NCBI RefSeq assembly: GCF_011045165.1
Contig: NZ_JAAKZI010000003.1
Span: forward strand, 104,156 to 168,155
Origin: Arthrobacter silviterrae
Lineage (GTDB): Bacteria; Actinomycetota; Actinomycetes; Actinomycetales; Micrococcaceae
Direction: 5' to 3'
DNA length: 64,000 nucleotides
In this document: one piece after another, positions 26,875 to 37,563 of the stretch
Layout: each line of letters begins with the position of its first letter
How positions within the stretch are numbered: position 1 is the first letter of the stretch
Program-made: the position numbers and the translations under genes
Notes under the pieces: generated by a model
What the model was told of the DNA's origin: nothing
Seen by the model: only the letters and a program-made list of their open reading frames with translations
Database searches by the model: none

Positions 26875-28073
26875 ATGTTGCGTTGGTTGACCGCCGGAGA
26901 GTCTCATGGCCCGGCCCTTGTGGGAATTATCGAAGGCGTGCCGGCCGGGGTGGAGCTCAGCAGCGCCATGGTCACGGACGCCCTGGCCCGGCGCCGGCTC
27001 GGCTACGGCCGTGGCGCCCGGATGAAATTTGAGCAGGACGCAGTCACCATCCTGGGCGGCGTGCGCCACGGGGTGACCCAGGGCGGGCCCGTTGCGATCC
27101 AGATCGGCAACTCCGAATGGCCCAAATGGGAACAGGTAATGTCCGCGGATGCCGTGGACGTCGGCGAACTCGCCGAGCAGGCGCGCAACGCGCCCCTCAC
27201 GCGGCCCCGGCCCGGCCATGCCGACTTCACCGGCATGCAAAAGTACGGTTTTGACGAGGCGCGCCCCGTGCTGGAGAGGGCCAGTGCGCGCGAAACGGCC
27301 ACCCGCGTGGCACTGGGCGCCGTTGCCGCGCAGATGCTGGCCGCCGTGGGCGTGCACTTGGTCAGCCACACCGTCCAAATTGCCGCCGTCGCTTCCCCCG
27401 ACGGGGCGCCGCTGCCTACCTTCCCCGATGTGGCCGCGCTCGACGCCGACCCGCTGCGGTGCTTCGATGCAGCAACCTCCGCCGCGATGGTGGCCGAAGT
27501 TGATGCCGCGCACAAGGAAGGCGAAACCCTAGGCGGCGTTGTGGAGGTGCTGGCCTACGGCCTGCCGCCGGGACTGGGCAGCTACGTCCACTGGGACCGG
27601 CGCCTGGATTCGCGCCTGGCCGGGGCCCTCATGGGCATCCAGGCCATCAAGGGCGTGGAGGTGGGCGACGGCTTTGCCACGGCTGCCCGCCGCGGCTCCG
27701 CAGCCCACGACGAGATCCTGCGGGACGAATCCGGACGCATCATCCGCACCAGCAACCGCGCAGGCGGCATTGAAGGCGGCATGAGCATCGGCGACGTGCT
27801 GCGCGTGCGCGCTGCCATGAAGCCCATTGCCACGGTGCCGCGCGCCCTGAAGACCATAGACATTGCCACCGGGGAGCCGGCCAAGGCCCACCACCAGCGC
27901 TCGGACGTGTGCGCCGTGCCGGCGGCAGGCGTTGTGGCAGAGGCCATGTGCGCACTGGTCCTCGCCGATGCCCTCGTGGAGAAGTTTGGCGGGGACTCCA
28001 TTGCTGAAACCAAGCGCAACATGGACTCCTACCTGGCCGCGATCCCGGCCAATCTGGACACGCTGGGGCACTG

Positions 28074-28074
<1 letters not shown>
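26875..28074 (+). CDS. aroC: Chorismate synthase
   Basis: 399 residues from [15 protein letters not shown]. It converts EPSP to chorismate with reduced FMN. Conserved segments include [28 protein letters not shown], the Arg/Ser/His-rich FMN region [10 protein letters not shown], and [12 protein letters not shown] near the C-terminal third. ATG 26875 gives the usual N-terminus. An ATG 9 nt upstream (26866) is in frame, is preceded at 6 nt by GAACAT, and could be a leaderless alternative. The stop overlaps aroK by one base. Confidence 0.96.
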
Positions 28075-29740
<1,666 letters not shown>

Positions 29741-30241
29741 ATGTCACTCAAGGACTGGCCCTCAGCGGGCTTCCCGGGGACGGCCGTCAACCCTGAAACC
29801 CTGCTGCCCGAAGTGGTTGACGAGGACACGTGCGCCCAGGCCCTGGAACTGAGCCACGATGCAGCCGACCACGTGTTTGTGCTGCTGGCCCGCGGGCTGA
29901 CTGCGGAGGCTGCGGAAATGGCCGCCGACGCCCGGGTGGCGGATCCGCAATCCATCCGGCTCCAGGTCCTGGACGCCGAGGTGCTGCGCGCCACGAAGCA
30001 TTTTGACCGTGCCGAAAGGGTGCTCAAGGCGTTGATTCCCGCCGTCGCGGATTCGTCCCTGGAGGCCTGGATCCACCAGCAGCTGGGCAAGGTGTACTTT
30101 AGCAACGGCAACTTTGATGCTGCGGCCAGGAGTTTCGCCACTGCCCTGGAGCAAAGGGTGGCGGCAGGGGCGGACGCCTCCGCCATCTATTCCTCCACGG
30201 TGTCGCTGCAGCGGGCCCTGGACCTGGCCGAGCGGCAGTAG
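29741..30241 (+). CDS. TPR-like small protein
   Basis: 166 residues; ATG directly follows the aroB stop. The sequence is all-helical, with TPR-like pairs: AADHVFVLLARGLTAEAAEMA, LQVLDAEVLRATKHFDRAERVL, and WIHQQLGKVYFSNGNFDAAA followed by RSFATALEQ. The last is a good single TPR consensus (A-x-x-Y/F-x-x-G-N-F-D-x-A). No signal or membrane segment is seen. Its position between aroB and efp suggests co-transcription with the shikimate genes. Specific function unknown. Confidence 0.8.
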   Translation: MSLKDWPSAGFPGTAVNPETLLPEVVDEDTCAQALELSHDAADHVFVLLARGLTAEAAEMAADARVADPQSIRLQVLDAEVLRATKHFDRAERVLKALIPAVADSSLEAWIHQQLGKVYFSNGNFDAAARSFATALEQRVAAGADASAIYSSTVSLQRALDLAERQ

Positions 30242-30254
30242 TTCCCCCATGCGG

Positions 30255-30260
30255 TAGTAT
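30255..30260 (+). promoter_or_regulatory. Candidate -10 box upstream of efp
   Basis: TAGTAT at 30255-30260 predicts transcription from about 30267 and a ~36-nt leader containing the AT-rich stretch TTTTTGATAACAC. It would give efp-nusB expression independent of the aro genes. Confidence 0.4.
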
Positions 30261-30302
30261 GGTCAATGGATTTTTGATAACACTTATACGTTAGAGGCAA
30301 TT

Positions 30303-30866
30303 GTGGCAACCACGAATGACATCAAGAACGGCACCGTTCTCAAGCTTGAGGGACAGCTGTGGAACATCATTGAGTTCCAGCACGTCAAGCCGGGCAAGGG
30401 CGGTGCCTTTGTGCGCACCAAGATGCGCAACATCCTCTCCGGCAAAGTTGTTGACAAGACCTTCAATGCGGGCCTGAAGATCGAGACCGCCACGGTTGAC
30501 CGCTCGGACTATGAGTACCTGTACCAGGACGGCGAAGACTTCGTGTTCATGGACACCCAGAACTACGACCAGCTCACCGTCTCGGGCAAGACCGTTGGCG
30601 AGGCCACCAACTTCATGCTGGAAAACCTCCACGTGACGATTGCCCTGCACGAGGGGACGCCGCTCTACCTGGAACTGCCGCCGTCGGTCCAGCTGCGCAT
30701 CACCTACACCGAGCCCGGCCTGCAGGGCGACCGCTCCTCCGCCGGAACCAAGCCGGCCACCGTTGAAACGGGTTACGAGATCCAGGTCCCCCTCTTCATT
30801 GACAACAACACCCTCGTCAAGGTTGACACCCGCGACGGCAGCTACCTGGGACGTGTCAGCGAGTAG
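30303..30866 (+). CDS. efp: Elongation factor P
   Basis: 187 residues from GTG 30303, with TAGAGGC upstream. EF-P relieves ribosome stalling at polyproline stretches. Three OB-like domains: N-terminal KOW-like (1-65), central (66-128) and C-terminal (129-187). The functional loop reads VKPGKGGAF with Lys near residue 32. As I recall, actinobacterial EF-Ps characterised so far have an unmodified PGKGP loop; here the second Pro is Gly. No EpmA/EpmB-type modifier is nearby. The stop overlaps the nusB GTG by one base. Confidence 0.96.
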   Translation: MATTNDIKNGTVLKLEGQLWNIIEFQHVKPGKGGAFVRTKMRNILSGKVVDKTFNAGLKIETATVDRSDYEYLYQDGEDFVFMDTQNYDQLTVSGKTVGEATNFMLENLHVTIALHEGTPLYLELPPSVQLRITYTEPGLQGDRSSAGTKPATVETGYEIQVPLFIDNNTLVKVDTRDGSYLGRVSE

Positions 30867-31312
30867 TGGCAAGCACGCACAACAGCCCTTCGGGCAAACC
30901 AAATTCGGCGCGCAGCAAGGCCCGCCGCCGTGCCCTGGACATATTGTTCGAGGCTGAGCAGCGCGACGTCTCTGCCTTCTCGGCCCTGACGGCACGGCGT
31001 GAAAAGACGGACCAGGTCATCAACGTCTACACGGTGGACCTGGTGGAGGGCGTCACCGCCATGCAGGATAGCATTGACGAATTCCTGCAGACGTATTCCC
31101 AGGGCTGGACCCTCGAGCGCATGCCCGCCGTCGACCGCATCATCCTCCGGGTCGGCGCCTGGGAACTGCTCTACAACGACGACGTCCCCGACGCAGTCGC
31201 GGTGAGCGAGGCGGTGGAATTGGCGAAGACCCTGTCCACGGACGAGTCCCCCCAGTTCGTCAACGGCCTGCTGGGCCGGCTGCAGCAGATCAAGCCCACC
31301 CTGCTCGCCTAG
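30866..31312 (+). CDS. nusB: Transcription antitermination protein NusB
   Basis: 148 residues. NusB pairs with NusE (S10) at boxA in rRNA and other transcripts. The all-helical fold is recognisable from ARSKARRRALDILFEAEQR at the N-terminus, WTLERMPAVDRIILRVGAWE near residue 92, and DAVAVSEAVELAKTLSTDES then FVNGLLGRL near the end. A ~15-residue Ser/Asn-rich N-terminal extension precedes the core. The GTG start overlaps the efp stop by one base. It is followed by an extraordinary palindrome. Confidence 0.95.
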   Translation: MASTHNSPSGKPNSARSKARRRALDILFEAEQRDVSAFSALTARREKTDQVINVYTVDLVEGVTAMQDSIDEFLQTYSQGWTLERMPAVDRIILRVGAWELLYNDDVPDAVAVSEAVELAKTLSTDESPQFVNGLLGRLQQIKPTLLA

Positions 31313-31318
31313 CCCCCT

Positions 31319-31392
31319 CAACTGTGTGTCAGAAACTGCACTCGAATCAACTCAAAACAGTTGATTCGAGTGCAGTTTCTGACACTTAGTTG
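31319..31392. repeat. Long AT-rich palindrome at the nusB/prsW junction
   Basis: Left arm 31327-31352 (begins TGTCAGAAACTGCACTC) and right arm 31359-31384 (ends GTGCAGTTTCTGACA) are perfect 26-nt reverse complements around a CAAAAC loop. Pairing continues outward (CAACTGTG with CTTAGTTG) with one mismatch and one G-U, for ~33 bp in all. The right flank overlaps the prsW stop codon. Base composition is much more AT-rich than the surroundings. It may be a bidirectional terminator for the convergent pair. Confidence 0.8.
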
Positions 31393-32747
31393 TTTAAGGG
31401 GTGCTGGGCGTGCCACACGGCGGCGGCGTGCCGGCCCAAAAGCTCGCTCCGGGCGGCCGTGGACTTGTGCAGCAGGGCAAGCTCCTGGGCCTGGGCCTCG
31501 GCAAAGCGGCGGGCCCCTGCGCTGCCGGGGCGGCCCGCGGCGTCAACCAGCAGCCGGTTCCGGGTGAAGGCCAGGCGGGTTGCCACGCGGATGAATTCCT
31601 TCATGGTGCTTCCGCCGCCAAAGGTGCGCGCCCAGGACAAGGCACGACGCCGGCCTGCACCGGTGGCGAGCATCGGCACCTCCTGCTGGCTGAACCACCC
31701 GGACGGCACATAGTCGCCCAGGCGGCGGCGTGTGAGCCGTGCCTCCGAGCGGCGCAGGAGGATGATGCCCACGAGGAACAGCACGAAGATGGGCATTTGG
31801 AGCGCGCCGTACATGATGAAGAAGTTGCCGCCCACAAATGTCATCCCGTTCCACAGCCCGTGCAGGAGCATGGCGGGGATGAGACCCACCACCCATGCCC
31901 CCAGCACCAGGGCCGTGCCGCCGTGGCGGGCTGCGTAGCCCACGCAGGCGCCCAAGGCGCCGGTGAACATGACATGGGCGAAGGGGGACATGAGCCCGCG
32001 CATCAGGAAGATGCCCACCAGCCCGCCGGCCGCGCCGTTGCTTTGGTCCAGGGCCTGGCCAAAGTAGAGAATGTTTTCCGTGAACGCAAAACCTGCGGCG
32101 ATGATGCCGGCATAAACCACGCCGTCAATCGGGCCGTCAAAGGTGCGCCGGCGCAGAAAGAACAGCAGCAGCACGCCGGCGCCCTTGCACAGTTCCTCGA
32201 CCAGGGGTGCCTGGATCACGGCACCCACCATGCTGGGATCGGCCGAGACGTTGCCGGCCATCAGCAGCGGCTGCACCCAGCTTCCCACCACCAGGGCCGC
32301 AATCACCGCCATTCCGGCGCCCCAGCAAAATCCGAAGGCAAGGGCGGTCTTTGGTTCCGGCTCCCAACGGTCAATCCACATCAGGGTCAGGACGCAGATG
32401 GTCAGCGGGACCAGGGCCAGGGTGCCGCAGATGAGGAAAACGCTGGCGCCGATCGAGTAGGCAAAGACTGCCAGGGTCCCCGCGGTGACCAACCCCAGCA
32501 GGCACAGCAGGATGATGTTTGTCACACGCATCCCCGTGCCGCGCCGCCGCCGGGGGGCCAGCGGTGCCGGGTGGTGCCAGTATTCAGGCGACGGGGACTG
32601 GGCCGTCCATGTTTGCCCTGCCGGTGGCTGTCCCAACTGGGCAAGCGGCGCCTGGGGAAGAGGCGCTTGGGGCGGCGCCTGCAACGGCGCCTGCCACTGC
32701 GGCTGCGGCTGTGGCTGTGGCTGTGTCCAGGGCCCGGGTTCAGTCAT
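31386..32747 (-). CDS. PrsW family intramembrane metalloprotease
   Basis: 453 residues. The first ~70 residues are Gln/Pro-rich (repeated PQ and QAP units) and cytoplasmic. About eight membrane segments follow between residues 75 and 355. The three PrsW motifs are present: VEELCKG (EExxK type) near residue 185, FAFTENILYF near residue 218 and PFAHVMFTG near residue 255. PrsW of B. subtilis starts cleavage of an anti-sigma factor; many actinobacterial relatives have no known substrate. The C-terminal ~100 residues are soluble and basic. The start is divergent from pyrR; the stop lies inside the palindrome. Confidence 0.9.
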   Translation of the reverse strand: MTEPGPWTQPQPQPQPQWQAPLQAPPQAPLPQAPLAQLGQPPAGQTWTAQSPSPEYWHHPAPLAPRRRRGTGMRVTNIILLCLLGLVTAGTLAVFAYSIGASVFLICGTLALVPLTICVLTLMWIDRWEPEPKTALAFGFCWGAGMAVIAALVVGSWVQPLLMAGNVSADPSMVGAVIQAPLVEELCKGAGVLLLFFLRRRTFDGPIDGVVYAGIIAAGFAFTENILYFGQALDQSNGAAGGLVGIFLMRGLMSPFAHVMFTGALGACVGYAARHGGTALVLGAWVVGLIPAMLLHGLWNGMTFVGGNFFIMYGALQMPIFVLFLVGIILLRRSEARLTRRRLGDYVPSGWFSQQEVPMLATGAGRRRALSWARTFGGGSTMKEFIRVATRLAFTRNRLLVDAAGRPGSAGARRFAEAQAQELALLHKSTAARSELLGRHAAAVWHAQHPLNN

Positions 32748-32811
32748 GGTTCAACCTTAGGGCCAGCCCGGTGGCGCTCCAAGGGGCCGCGCGGGCAGGT
32801 GGGGCCTGTGG

Positions 32812-32817
32812 TAGTTT
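32812..32817 (+). promoter_or_regulatory. Candidate -10 box of the pyr operon
   Basis: TAGTTT at 32812-32817 predicts a start near 32824 and a ~55-nt leader that contains the PyrR binding loop. Confidence 0.45.
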
Positions 32818-32840
32818 TGGAAATGCAATCATCCTTTTAA

Positions 32841-32862
32841 TTCCGTCCTGTGAGGCGGGGAA
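32841..32862 (+). promoter_or_regulatory. PyrR-binding RNA hairpin in the pyrR leader
   Basis: GTCCTGTGAGGC (32845-32856) matches the PyrR binding-loop consensus UCCNGNGAGGY, flanked by TTCC and GGGGAA that can pair. The hairpin ends where the purine-rich ribosome-binding site AAAGGGGG (32861-32868) begins, and no terminator follows. Binding of PyrR with UMP would therefore be expected to block translation rather than to trigger transcription termination, as reported for Mycobacterium smegmatis. Confidence 0.75.
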
Positions 32863-32878
32863 AGGGGGACGCGAGAAA

Positions 32879-33487
32879 ATGAGCAGCCCCTCGGCAGCAT
32901 TTGAGGAAGCACCGTTCAACGCAGCATCGGCCAATGTGTCGCGTGTGGTCCTGACCGCAGCAGACATCGACCGCGCGTTGACTCGTATCGCCTATGAAAT
33001 TCTGGAAGCCAACAAGGGTTCGGCGAACCTCCTCCTCTTGGGCATTCCCCGGCGCGGTTATCCTCTCGCCCAGCGCCTGGCCGCGAAACTCGCCGCCACT
33101 GATCCCACCATTGACCCGCAGGCCATTGTCGGCCAGCTGGACGTCACCATGTTCCGTGACGACCTGGCCCACCACCCCACCCGCGCCCCGGAACGCACCG
33201 CGCTCCCCGTCTCCGGCATCGACAACAAGGTCATTGTGCTGGTTGACGACGTCCTGTACTCGGGGCGGACCATTCGCGCCGCGCTGGACGCCCTGGTGGA
33301 CCTGGGCCGCCCCCGCGCCGTCCGCCTGGCTGTCCTCGTGGACCGGGGCCACCGCGAACTGCCCATCCGTGCCGACCATGTGGGCAAAAACCTGCCCACT
33401 TCCTCGAGCGAAAAGGTCAGGGTCCGCCTCGCGGGGATCGACGGCCCCGGCGCAGCCGACCAGGTTGTCATCGAGGCCGGCGCATGA
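32879..33487 (+). CDS. pyrR: Bifunctional PyrR: pyr operon RNA-binding regulator / uracil phosphoribosyltransferase
   Basis: 202 residues from [13 protein letters not shown]. The PRPP-binding signature [20 protein letters not shown] is near residue 120. RNA-contact/UPRT segments [17 protein letters not shown] and [12 protein letters not shown] are present, and the C-terminus keeps [17 protein letters not shown]. An N-terminal extension of ~20 residues is normal in actinobacteria. It heads the operon pyrR-pyrB-pyrC-(membrane protein)-carA-carB-pyrF, whose stops and starts overlap at nearly every step. The binding loop in its own leader implies feedback by UMP. Confidence 0.96.
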   Translation: MSSPSAAFEEAPFNAASANVSRVVLTAADIDRALTRIAYEILEANKGSANLLLLGIPRRGYPLAQRLAAKLAATDPTIDPQAIVGQLDVTMFRDDLAHHPTRAPERTALPVSGIDNKVIVLVDDVLYSGRTIRAALDALVDLGRPRAVRLAVLVDRGHRELPIRADHVGKNLPTSSSEKVRVRLAGIDGPGAADQVVIEAGA

Positions 33488-34491
33488 GGCACCTCCTTGA
33501 CACCGAAAGCCTCAGCCGCGACAACGCCATCCAAATCCTTGACACAGCCCAGGAAATGTCGGCCGTGGGGGAGCGCGAAGTAAAGAAGCTGCCCGCCCTG
33601 CGCGGGCGCACCGTGGTGAACCTGTTCTTCGAGGACTCCACGCGCACCCGCATATCCTTCGAGGCGGCAGCCAAGCGGCTTTCAGCGGACGTCATCAACT
33701 TCAGCGCCAAGGGCTCCTCGGTCTCCAAGGGCGAGTCGCTGAAGGACACGGCCCAGACACTGGAGGCCATGAGCGCTGACGCCGTCGTCATCCGACACTG
33801 GGCCTCCGGGGCACCTGCGCGCCTGGCCACGTCCGGCTGGATTGACGCGGCCGTGATCAATGCCGGGGACGGCACCCACGCCCACCCCACCCAGGCCTTG
33901 CTGGACGCCTTCACCATGCGCGCCCACTGGTCGCAGCTGGCAGGCACGCCGTCCGTGGGCGGCGACCTGGCCGGCATGCGCGTTGTCATTGCCGGCGATG
34001 TGCTCCACTCCCGGGTGGCACGGTCCAATGTGTGGCTGCTGCGCACCCTCGGAGCGCACGTGACCCTCGTGGCGCCGCCCACCCTGCTGCCCGTCGGAGT
34101 CGGGCACTGGCCATGCGAAGTCAGCTACGACCTGGACGCCACACTGGACGCCGGGGTTGACGCCATCATGATGCTCCGCGTCCAGGCCGAGCGCATGGAT
34201 GCCTCGTTCTTCCCGTCCACCCGGGAATATGCCCGCCGCTGGGGGTTCGACGACGCCCGGCTGGCCAGGCTGGACGAACTCAAGCTCAAGGACACCATCA
34301 TCATGCACCCGGGGCCCATGAACAGGGGTCTGGAAATCTCATCCTCGGCGGCCGACTCGGCACGCTCCACGGTGCTCCCCCAGGTGCGCAATGGCGTGTC
34401 GGTGAGAATGGCCGCCCTGTACCTGCTGCTGTCGGGCGAAATGCGCGAGCAAGCAACCCCCGCACCGTCGAACGCAAAGGACAATTCATGA
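33484..34491 (+). CDS. pyrB: Aspartate carbamoyltransferase catalytic subunit
   Basis: 335 residues, overlapping pyrR by ATGA. It condenses carbamoyl phosphate with aspartate. The carbamoyl-phosphate site [13 protein letters not shown] is near residue 45, [15 protein letters not shown] near residue 78, and [12 protein letters not shown] near residue 137. The aspartate-binding loop region follows, with [11 protein letters not shown] near residue 220 and [12 protein letters not shown] near residue 274. No pyrI regulatory subunit is encoded nearby, so a class B or class C type enzyme is expected. Confidence 0.97.
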   Translation: MRHLLDTESLSRDNAIQILDTAQEMSAVGEREVKKLPALRGRTVVNLFFEDSTRTRISFEAAAKRLSADVINFSAKGSSVSKGESLKDTAQTLEAMSADAVVIRHWASGAPARLATSGWIDAAVINAGDGTHAHPTQALLDAFTMRAHWSQLAGTPSVGGDLAGMRVVIAGDVLHSRVARSNVWLLRTLGAHVTLVAPPTLLPVGVGHWPCEVSYDLDATLDAGVDAIMMLRVQAERMDASFFPSTREYARRWGFDDARLARLDELKLKDTIIMHPGPMNRGLEISSSAADSARSTVLPQVRNGVSVRMAALYLLLSGEMREQATPAPSNAKDNS

Positions 34492-35813
34492 CTGCCGCCA
34501 GCTACCTCATCCGCGGGGCATCCCTGCTCGGCACCGCGGCCGGCGACTTGCTGGTGCGCGGCGGCATCATCGCCGCCGCCGGAGAAAACCTGGGCCCGGA
34601 CGTGGTGGGGGACGCCACTGTCATTGACGCAGCCGGGCTGGTGGCCCTGCCCGGCCTGGTGGACCTGCACACGCACCTGCGCGAACCCGGCCGGGAGGAC
34701 TCCGAAACCGTCGAAACCGGAACCCGCGCGGCGGCACTGGGCGGCTTCACGGCGGTGCACGCCATGGCCAACAGCTCGCCGGTGGCCGACACGGCAGGCG
34801 TGGTGGAGCAGGTCTACACGCTGGGCCGCGAATCAGGCTGGGTTGACGTGCGCCCCGTGGGCGCCGTCACCGTGGGCCTGGCCGGCAAGCAGCTCGCCGA
34901 ACTGGGGGCCATGGCCGATTCCCGTGCGCGCGTCCGGGTGTTCTCCGACGACGGCATCTGCGTCAGCGACCCCGTCATGATGCGCCGGGCCCTGGAATAC
35001 GTCAAGGCGTTCGACGGCGTCATCGCCCAGCATGCCCAGGAACCCCGCCTGACCGAGGGCGCACAGATGAACGAGGGCAAGGTCTCCGCCGTCCTCGGCC
35101 TGGCCGGCTGGCCCGCCGTCGCGGAGGAATCCATCATTGCCCGTGACGTACTGCTGGCCCAGCACGTGGGCTCGCGCCTGCACGTCTGCCACGTTTCGAC
35201 CGCCGGCTCGGTCGAAATCATCCGCTGGGCCAAGGAGCGCGGCATCAACGTCACGGCCGAGGTCACGCCGCACCACCTCCTGCTCACCGAGGAACTGGTG
35301 CGCAGCTGGAACCCGGTTTACAAGGTCAACCCGCCCCTGCGGGCCGACGCCGACGTCCACGCCCTGCGGGCGGCATTGGCTGACGGCACCATCGACATTG
35401 TCGGGACCGACCACGCACCGCACCCCAGCGAGGCCAAGGAATGCGAGTGGGCGGCCGCGGCCATGGGCATGACAGGCCTTGAAACGGCCCTGTCAGTGGT
35501 CCAGGAGACCATGGTTGAGACGGGCTTGATGAGCTGGGCCGACGTAGCCCGGGTTACTTCCACCGCACCGGCCGCCATTGGCCAGCTGGCCGATCAGGGC
35601 CGTCCACTGGAGGTGGGCGAGCCGGCCAACCTGGTGCTGGTTGACCCTGCGGCCCGCTGGAACGTTGACCCTGCCGCCATGGCCACCAAGGGCCGGAACT
35701 CACCCTTTGCCGGCATGGAACTGCCCGGGCGGGTGGTGGCCACCTTCTTCCACGGCCACCCCACGGTCCTGGACGGAAAACTGAACACCCCCTTCATCCA
35801 CGGAGGGAACTAG
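34488..35813 (+). CDS. pyrC: Dihydroorotase
   Basis: 441 residues, class I dihydroorotase of the amidohydrolase superfamily. Metal ligands are in [13 protein letters not shown] near residue 60. The segment [17 protein letters not shown] near residue 230 and the Asp-containing [15 protein letters not shown] near residue 303 complete the site. The C-terminal strand [19 protein letters not shown] is characteristic. It begins with ATG overlapping the pyrB stop (ATGA) and ends one base into the next GTG. Confidence 0.97.
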   Translation: MTAASYLIRGASLLGTAAGDLLVRGGIIAAAGENLGPDVVGDATVIDAAGLVALPGLVDLHTHLREPGREDSETVETGTRAAALGGFTAVHAMANSSPVADTAGVVEQVYTLGRESGWVDVRPVGAVTVGLAGKQLAELGAMADSRARVRVFSDDGICVSDPVMMRRALEYVKAFDGVIAQHAQEPRLTEGAQMNEGKVSAVLGLAGWPAVAEESIIARDVLLAQHVGSRLHVCHVSTAGSVEIIRWAKERGINVTAEVTPHHLLLTEELVRSWNPVYKVNPPLRADADVHALRAALADGTIDIVGTDHAPHPSEAKECEWAAAAMGMTGLETALSVVQETMVETGLMSWADVARVTSTAPAAIGQLADQGRPLEVGEPANLVLVDPAARWNVDPAAMATKGRNSPFAGMELPGRVVATFFHGHPTVLDGKLNTPFIHGGN

Positions 35814-36367
35814 TGGGCGACCGCACAGTTCCCGTCCTGATCACGCTGGCGATCCTGCTGGCCATTTTCGCCCTCATGTGGTGGGGCTGGCGGAACAAGC
35901 TCAAGCGCCAGGGCGGCATCGCCGAACTGCCCCCCGTTCCGGACGACGCCGGCCCGGCCAGCCTGAGCGTGCCCGGCCAGTACGTCACCACCACCTCCGA
36001 GGGGGACTGGCTGGACAGGATCGCCGTCCACGGGCTGGGGTTGCGCACCAAGGCCGTCCTCGGCATCCACGCCGGGGGCATCCTGATCGCCCGCAGCGGC
36101 GCGGCGGACGTGTTCATCCCCCGCGACGCACTGACGGAAATAGGGACGCAAAGTGGCATGGCGGGAAAGTTTGTCGAGAAGGACGGCCTGGTGGTCATGA
36201 CTTGGCGCCTGGGCACATTGTCCGTGGACACGGGATTCAGGACCACGGCGGCCGAGGCAAAAAGGCCGCTGGTCAGGGCCCTGCAGGAGCTCCTGCCGCC
36301 GGATGGCGCCGAACTGCCCGAAACATCATCAGCTGACGCAGACATCAAGAAGGAACAAAGCGAATGA
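35813..36367 (+). CDS. Membrane-anchored PH-like protein in the pyrimidine operon
   Basis: 184 residues from GTG 35813. One N-terminal membrane segment (about residues 7-26, [20 protein letters not shown]) is followed by a basic turn and a beta-rich domain (about 45-160; [40 protein letters not shown]). This resembles the bacterial PH-like membrane proteins found at the same place, between pyrC and carA, in mycobacteria and other actinobacteria. No function in pyrimidine synthesis is established. Start and stop overlap both neighbours, so it is co-translated with pyrC and carA. Confidence 0.85.
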   Translation: MGDRTVPVLITLAILLAIFALMWWGWRNKLKRQGGIAELPPVPDDAGPASLSVPGQYVTTTSEGDWLDRIAVHGLGLRTKAVLGIHAGGILIARSGAADVFIPRDALTEIGTQSGMAGKFVEKDGLVVMTWRLGTLSVDTGFRTTAAEAKRPLVRALQELLPPDGAELPETSSADADIKKEQSE

Positions 36368-37563
36368 GTGAAGCATCCATGCCTGCACAGGCACTGTTGG
36401 TCCTGGAAGACGGCCGCATCTTCCGGGGCACAAGCTACGGGGCCGAGGGCACCACGCTGGGCGAGGCCGTGTTCACCACCGGCATGACCGGCTACCAGGA
36501 GACCCTGACTGACCCCTCCTACGCCCGCCAGCTGATAGTCCAGACCGCCCCGCACATCGGCAACACCGGCGTGAACCAGGCGGACAACGAGTCCACCAGG
36601 ATCTGGGCCGCCGGCTACGTGGTGCGGGACGCCGCACGCCGCCCGTCCAACTGGCGCTCGGAAGGCACGCTTGACGACGAGCTCCGCGCCCAGGGCATCG
36701 TGGGGATCCAGGGCGTTGACACCCGCGCCATCACCCGACACCTGCGCGAACGTGGCGCCATGAAGGCAGGCATCTTCTCCGGCGCCGGCGCGTCCCGCCC
36801 TGAGGCGGAACTGCTGGCCGAAGTGGCCAAACAGCCCTCCATGGAGGGCCTTCAACTCGCGGAAGAGGTCAGCGTGGCCGAGCGCTACGCCGTGGAACCC
36901 GCCGAGCACGGCTGGGACGGCGAGCCCCTCTTCACCATTGTGGCGCTGGACCTGGGCATGAAGTCGATGACCCCTCACCGCTTTGCAGAGCGCGGCGTGC
37001 GCGTGCACGTGCTGCCAGCCGCCACCACGTTCGAGGAAGCGCAGGCCCTGAACCCGGACGGAGTGTTCCTCTCCAACGGCCCCGGCGACCCGGCCACCGC
37101 GGACCGGCAGGTGGGCTTTGTGCGCAGCTTCCTGGAAGCGGGAGTTCCGTACTTCGGCATCTGCTTCGGCAACCAGATCCTGGGCCGCGCCCTGGGCTTC
37201 GGCACCTACAAGCTGCGCTACGGCCACCGCGGCATGAACCAGCCTGTCATGGACCGCAGCACGGGCAAAGTGGAGATCACCAGCCAGAACCACGGCTTCG
37301 CAGTCGACGCACCCCTGGACGGGGCCACCCGGGCCCCCGAGGACCGGTTTGGCCGCGTCGAGGTCAGCCACATCAGCCTCAACGACCAGGTGGTGGAGGG
37401 ACTTTCCTGCCTGGACATCCCGGCGTTCTCCGTCCAGTACCACCCCGAGGCAGCGGCGGGCCCCCATGACGCCGCCTACCTGTTTGACCGGTTCATCGCG
37501 CTGATGGGCCGGAACAAGAAGAGCACCGCAGCCACCCAGAACGAGACCGAGGAATCCAAGTAA
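36364..37563 (+). CDS. carA: Carbamoyl-phosphate synthase small (glutaminase) chain
   Basis: 399 residues. It hydrolyses glutamine and feeds ammonia to CarB. An N-terminal CPSase domain (1-150, [20 protein letters not shown]) is followed by a class I amidotransferase domain with nucleophile Cys in [16 protein letters not shown] near residue 264, FLSNGPGDP near residue 235, and the His/Glu pair in [11 protein letters not shown] near residue 358. The nucleophile loop reads GICFGNQ instead of the more common GICLGHQ. The start overlaps the preceding gene by four bases and the stop overlaps carB by one. Confidence 0.97.
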   Translation: MSEASMPAQALLVLEDGRIFRGTSYGAEGTTLGEAVFTTGMTGYQETLTDPSYARQLIVQTAPHIGNTGVNQADNESTRIWAAGYVVRDAARRPSNWRSEGTLDDELRAQGIVGIQGVDTRAITRHLRERGAMKAGIFSGAGASRPEAELLAEVAKQPSMEGLQLAEEVSVAERYAVEPAEHGWDGEPLFTIVALDLGMKSMTPHRFAERGVRVHVLPAATTFEEAQALNPDGVFLSNGPGDPATADRQVGFVRSFLEAGVPYFGICFGNQILGRALGFGTYKLRYGHRGMNQPVMDRSTGKVEITSQNHGFAVDAPLDGATRAPEDRFGRVEVSHISLNDQVVEGLSCLDIPAFSVQYHPEAAAGPHDAAYLFDRFIALMGRNKKSTAATQNETEESK

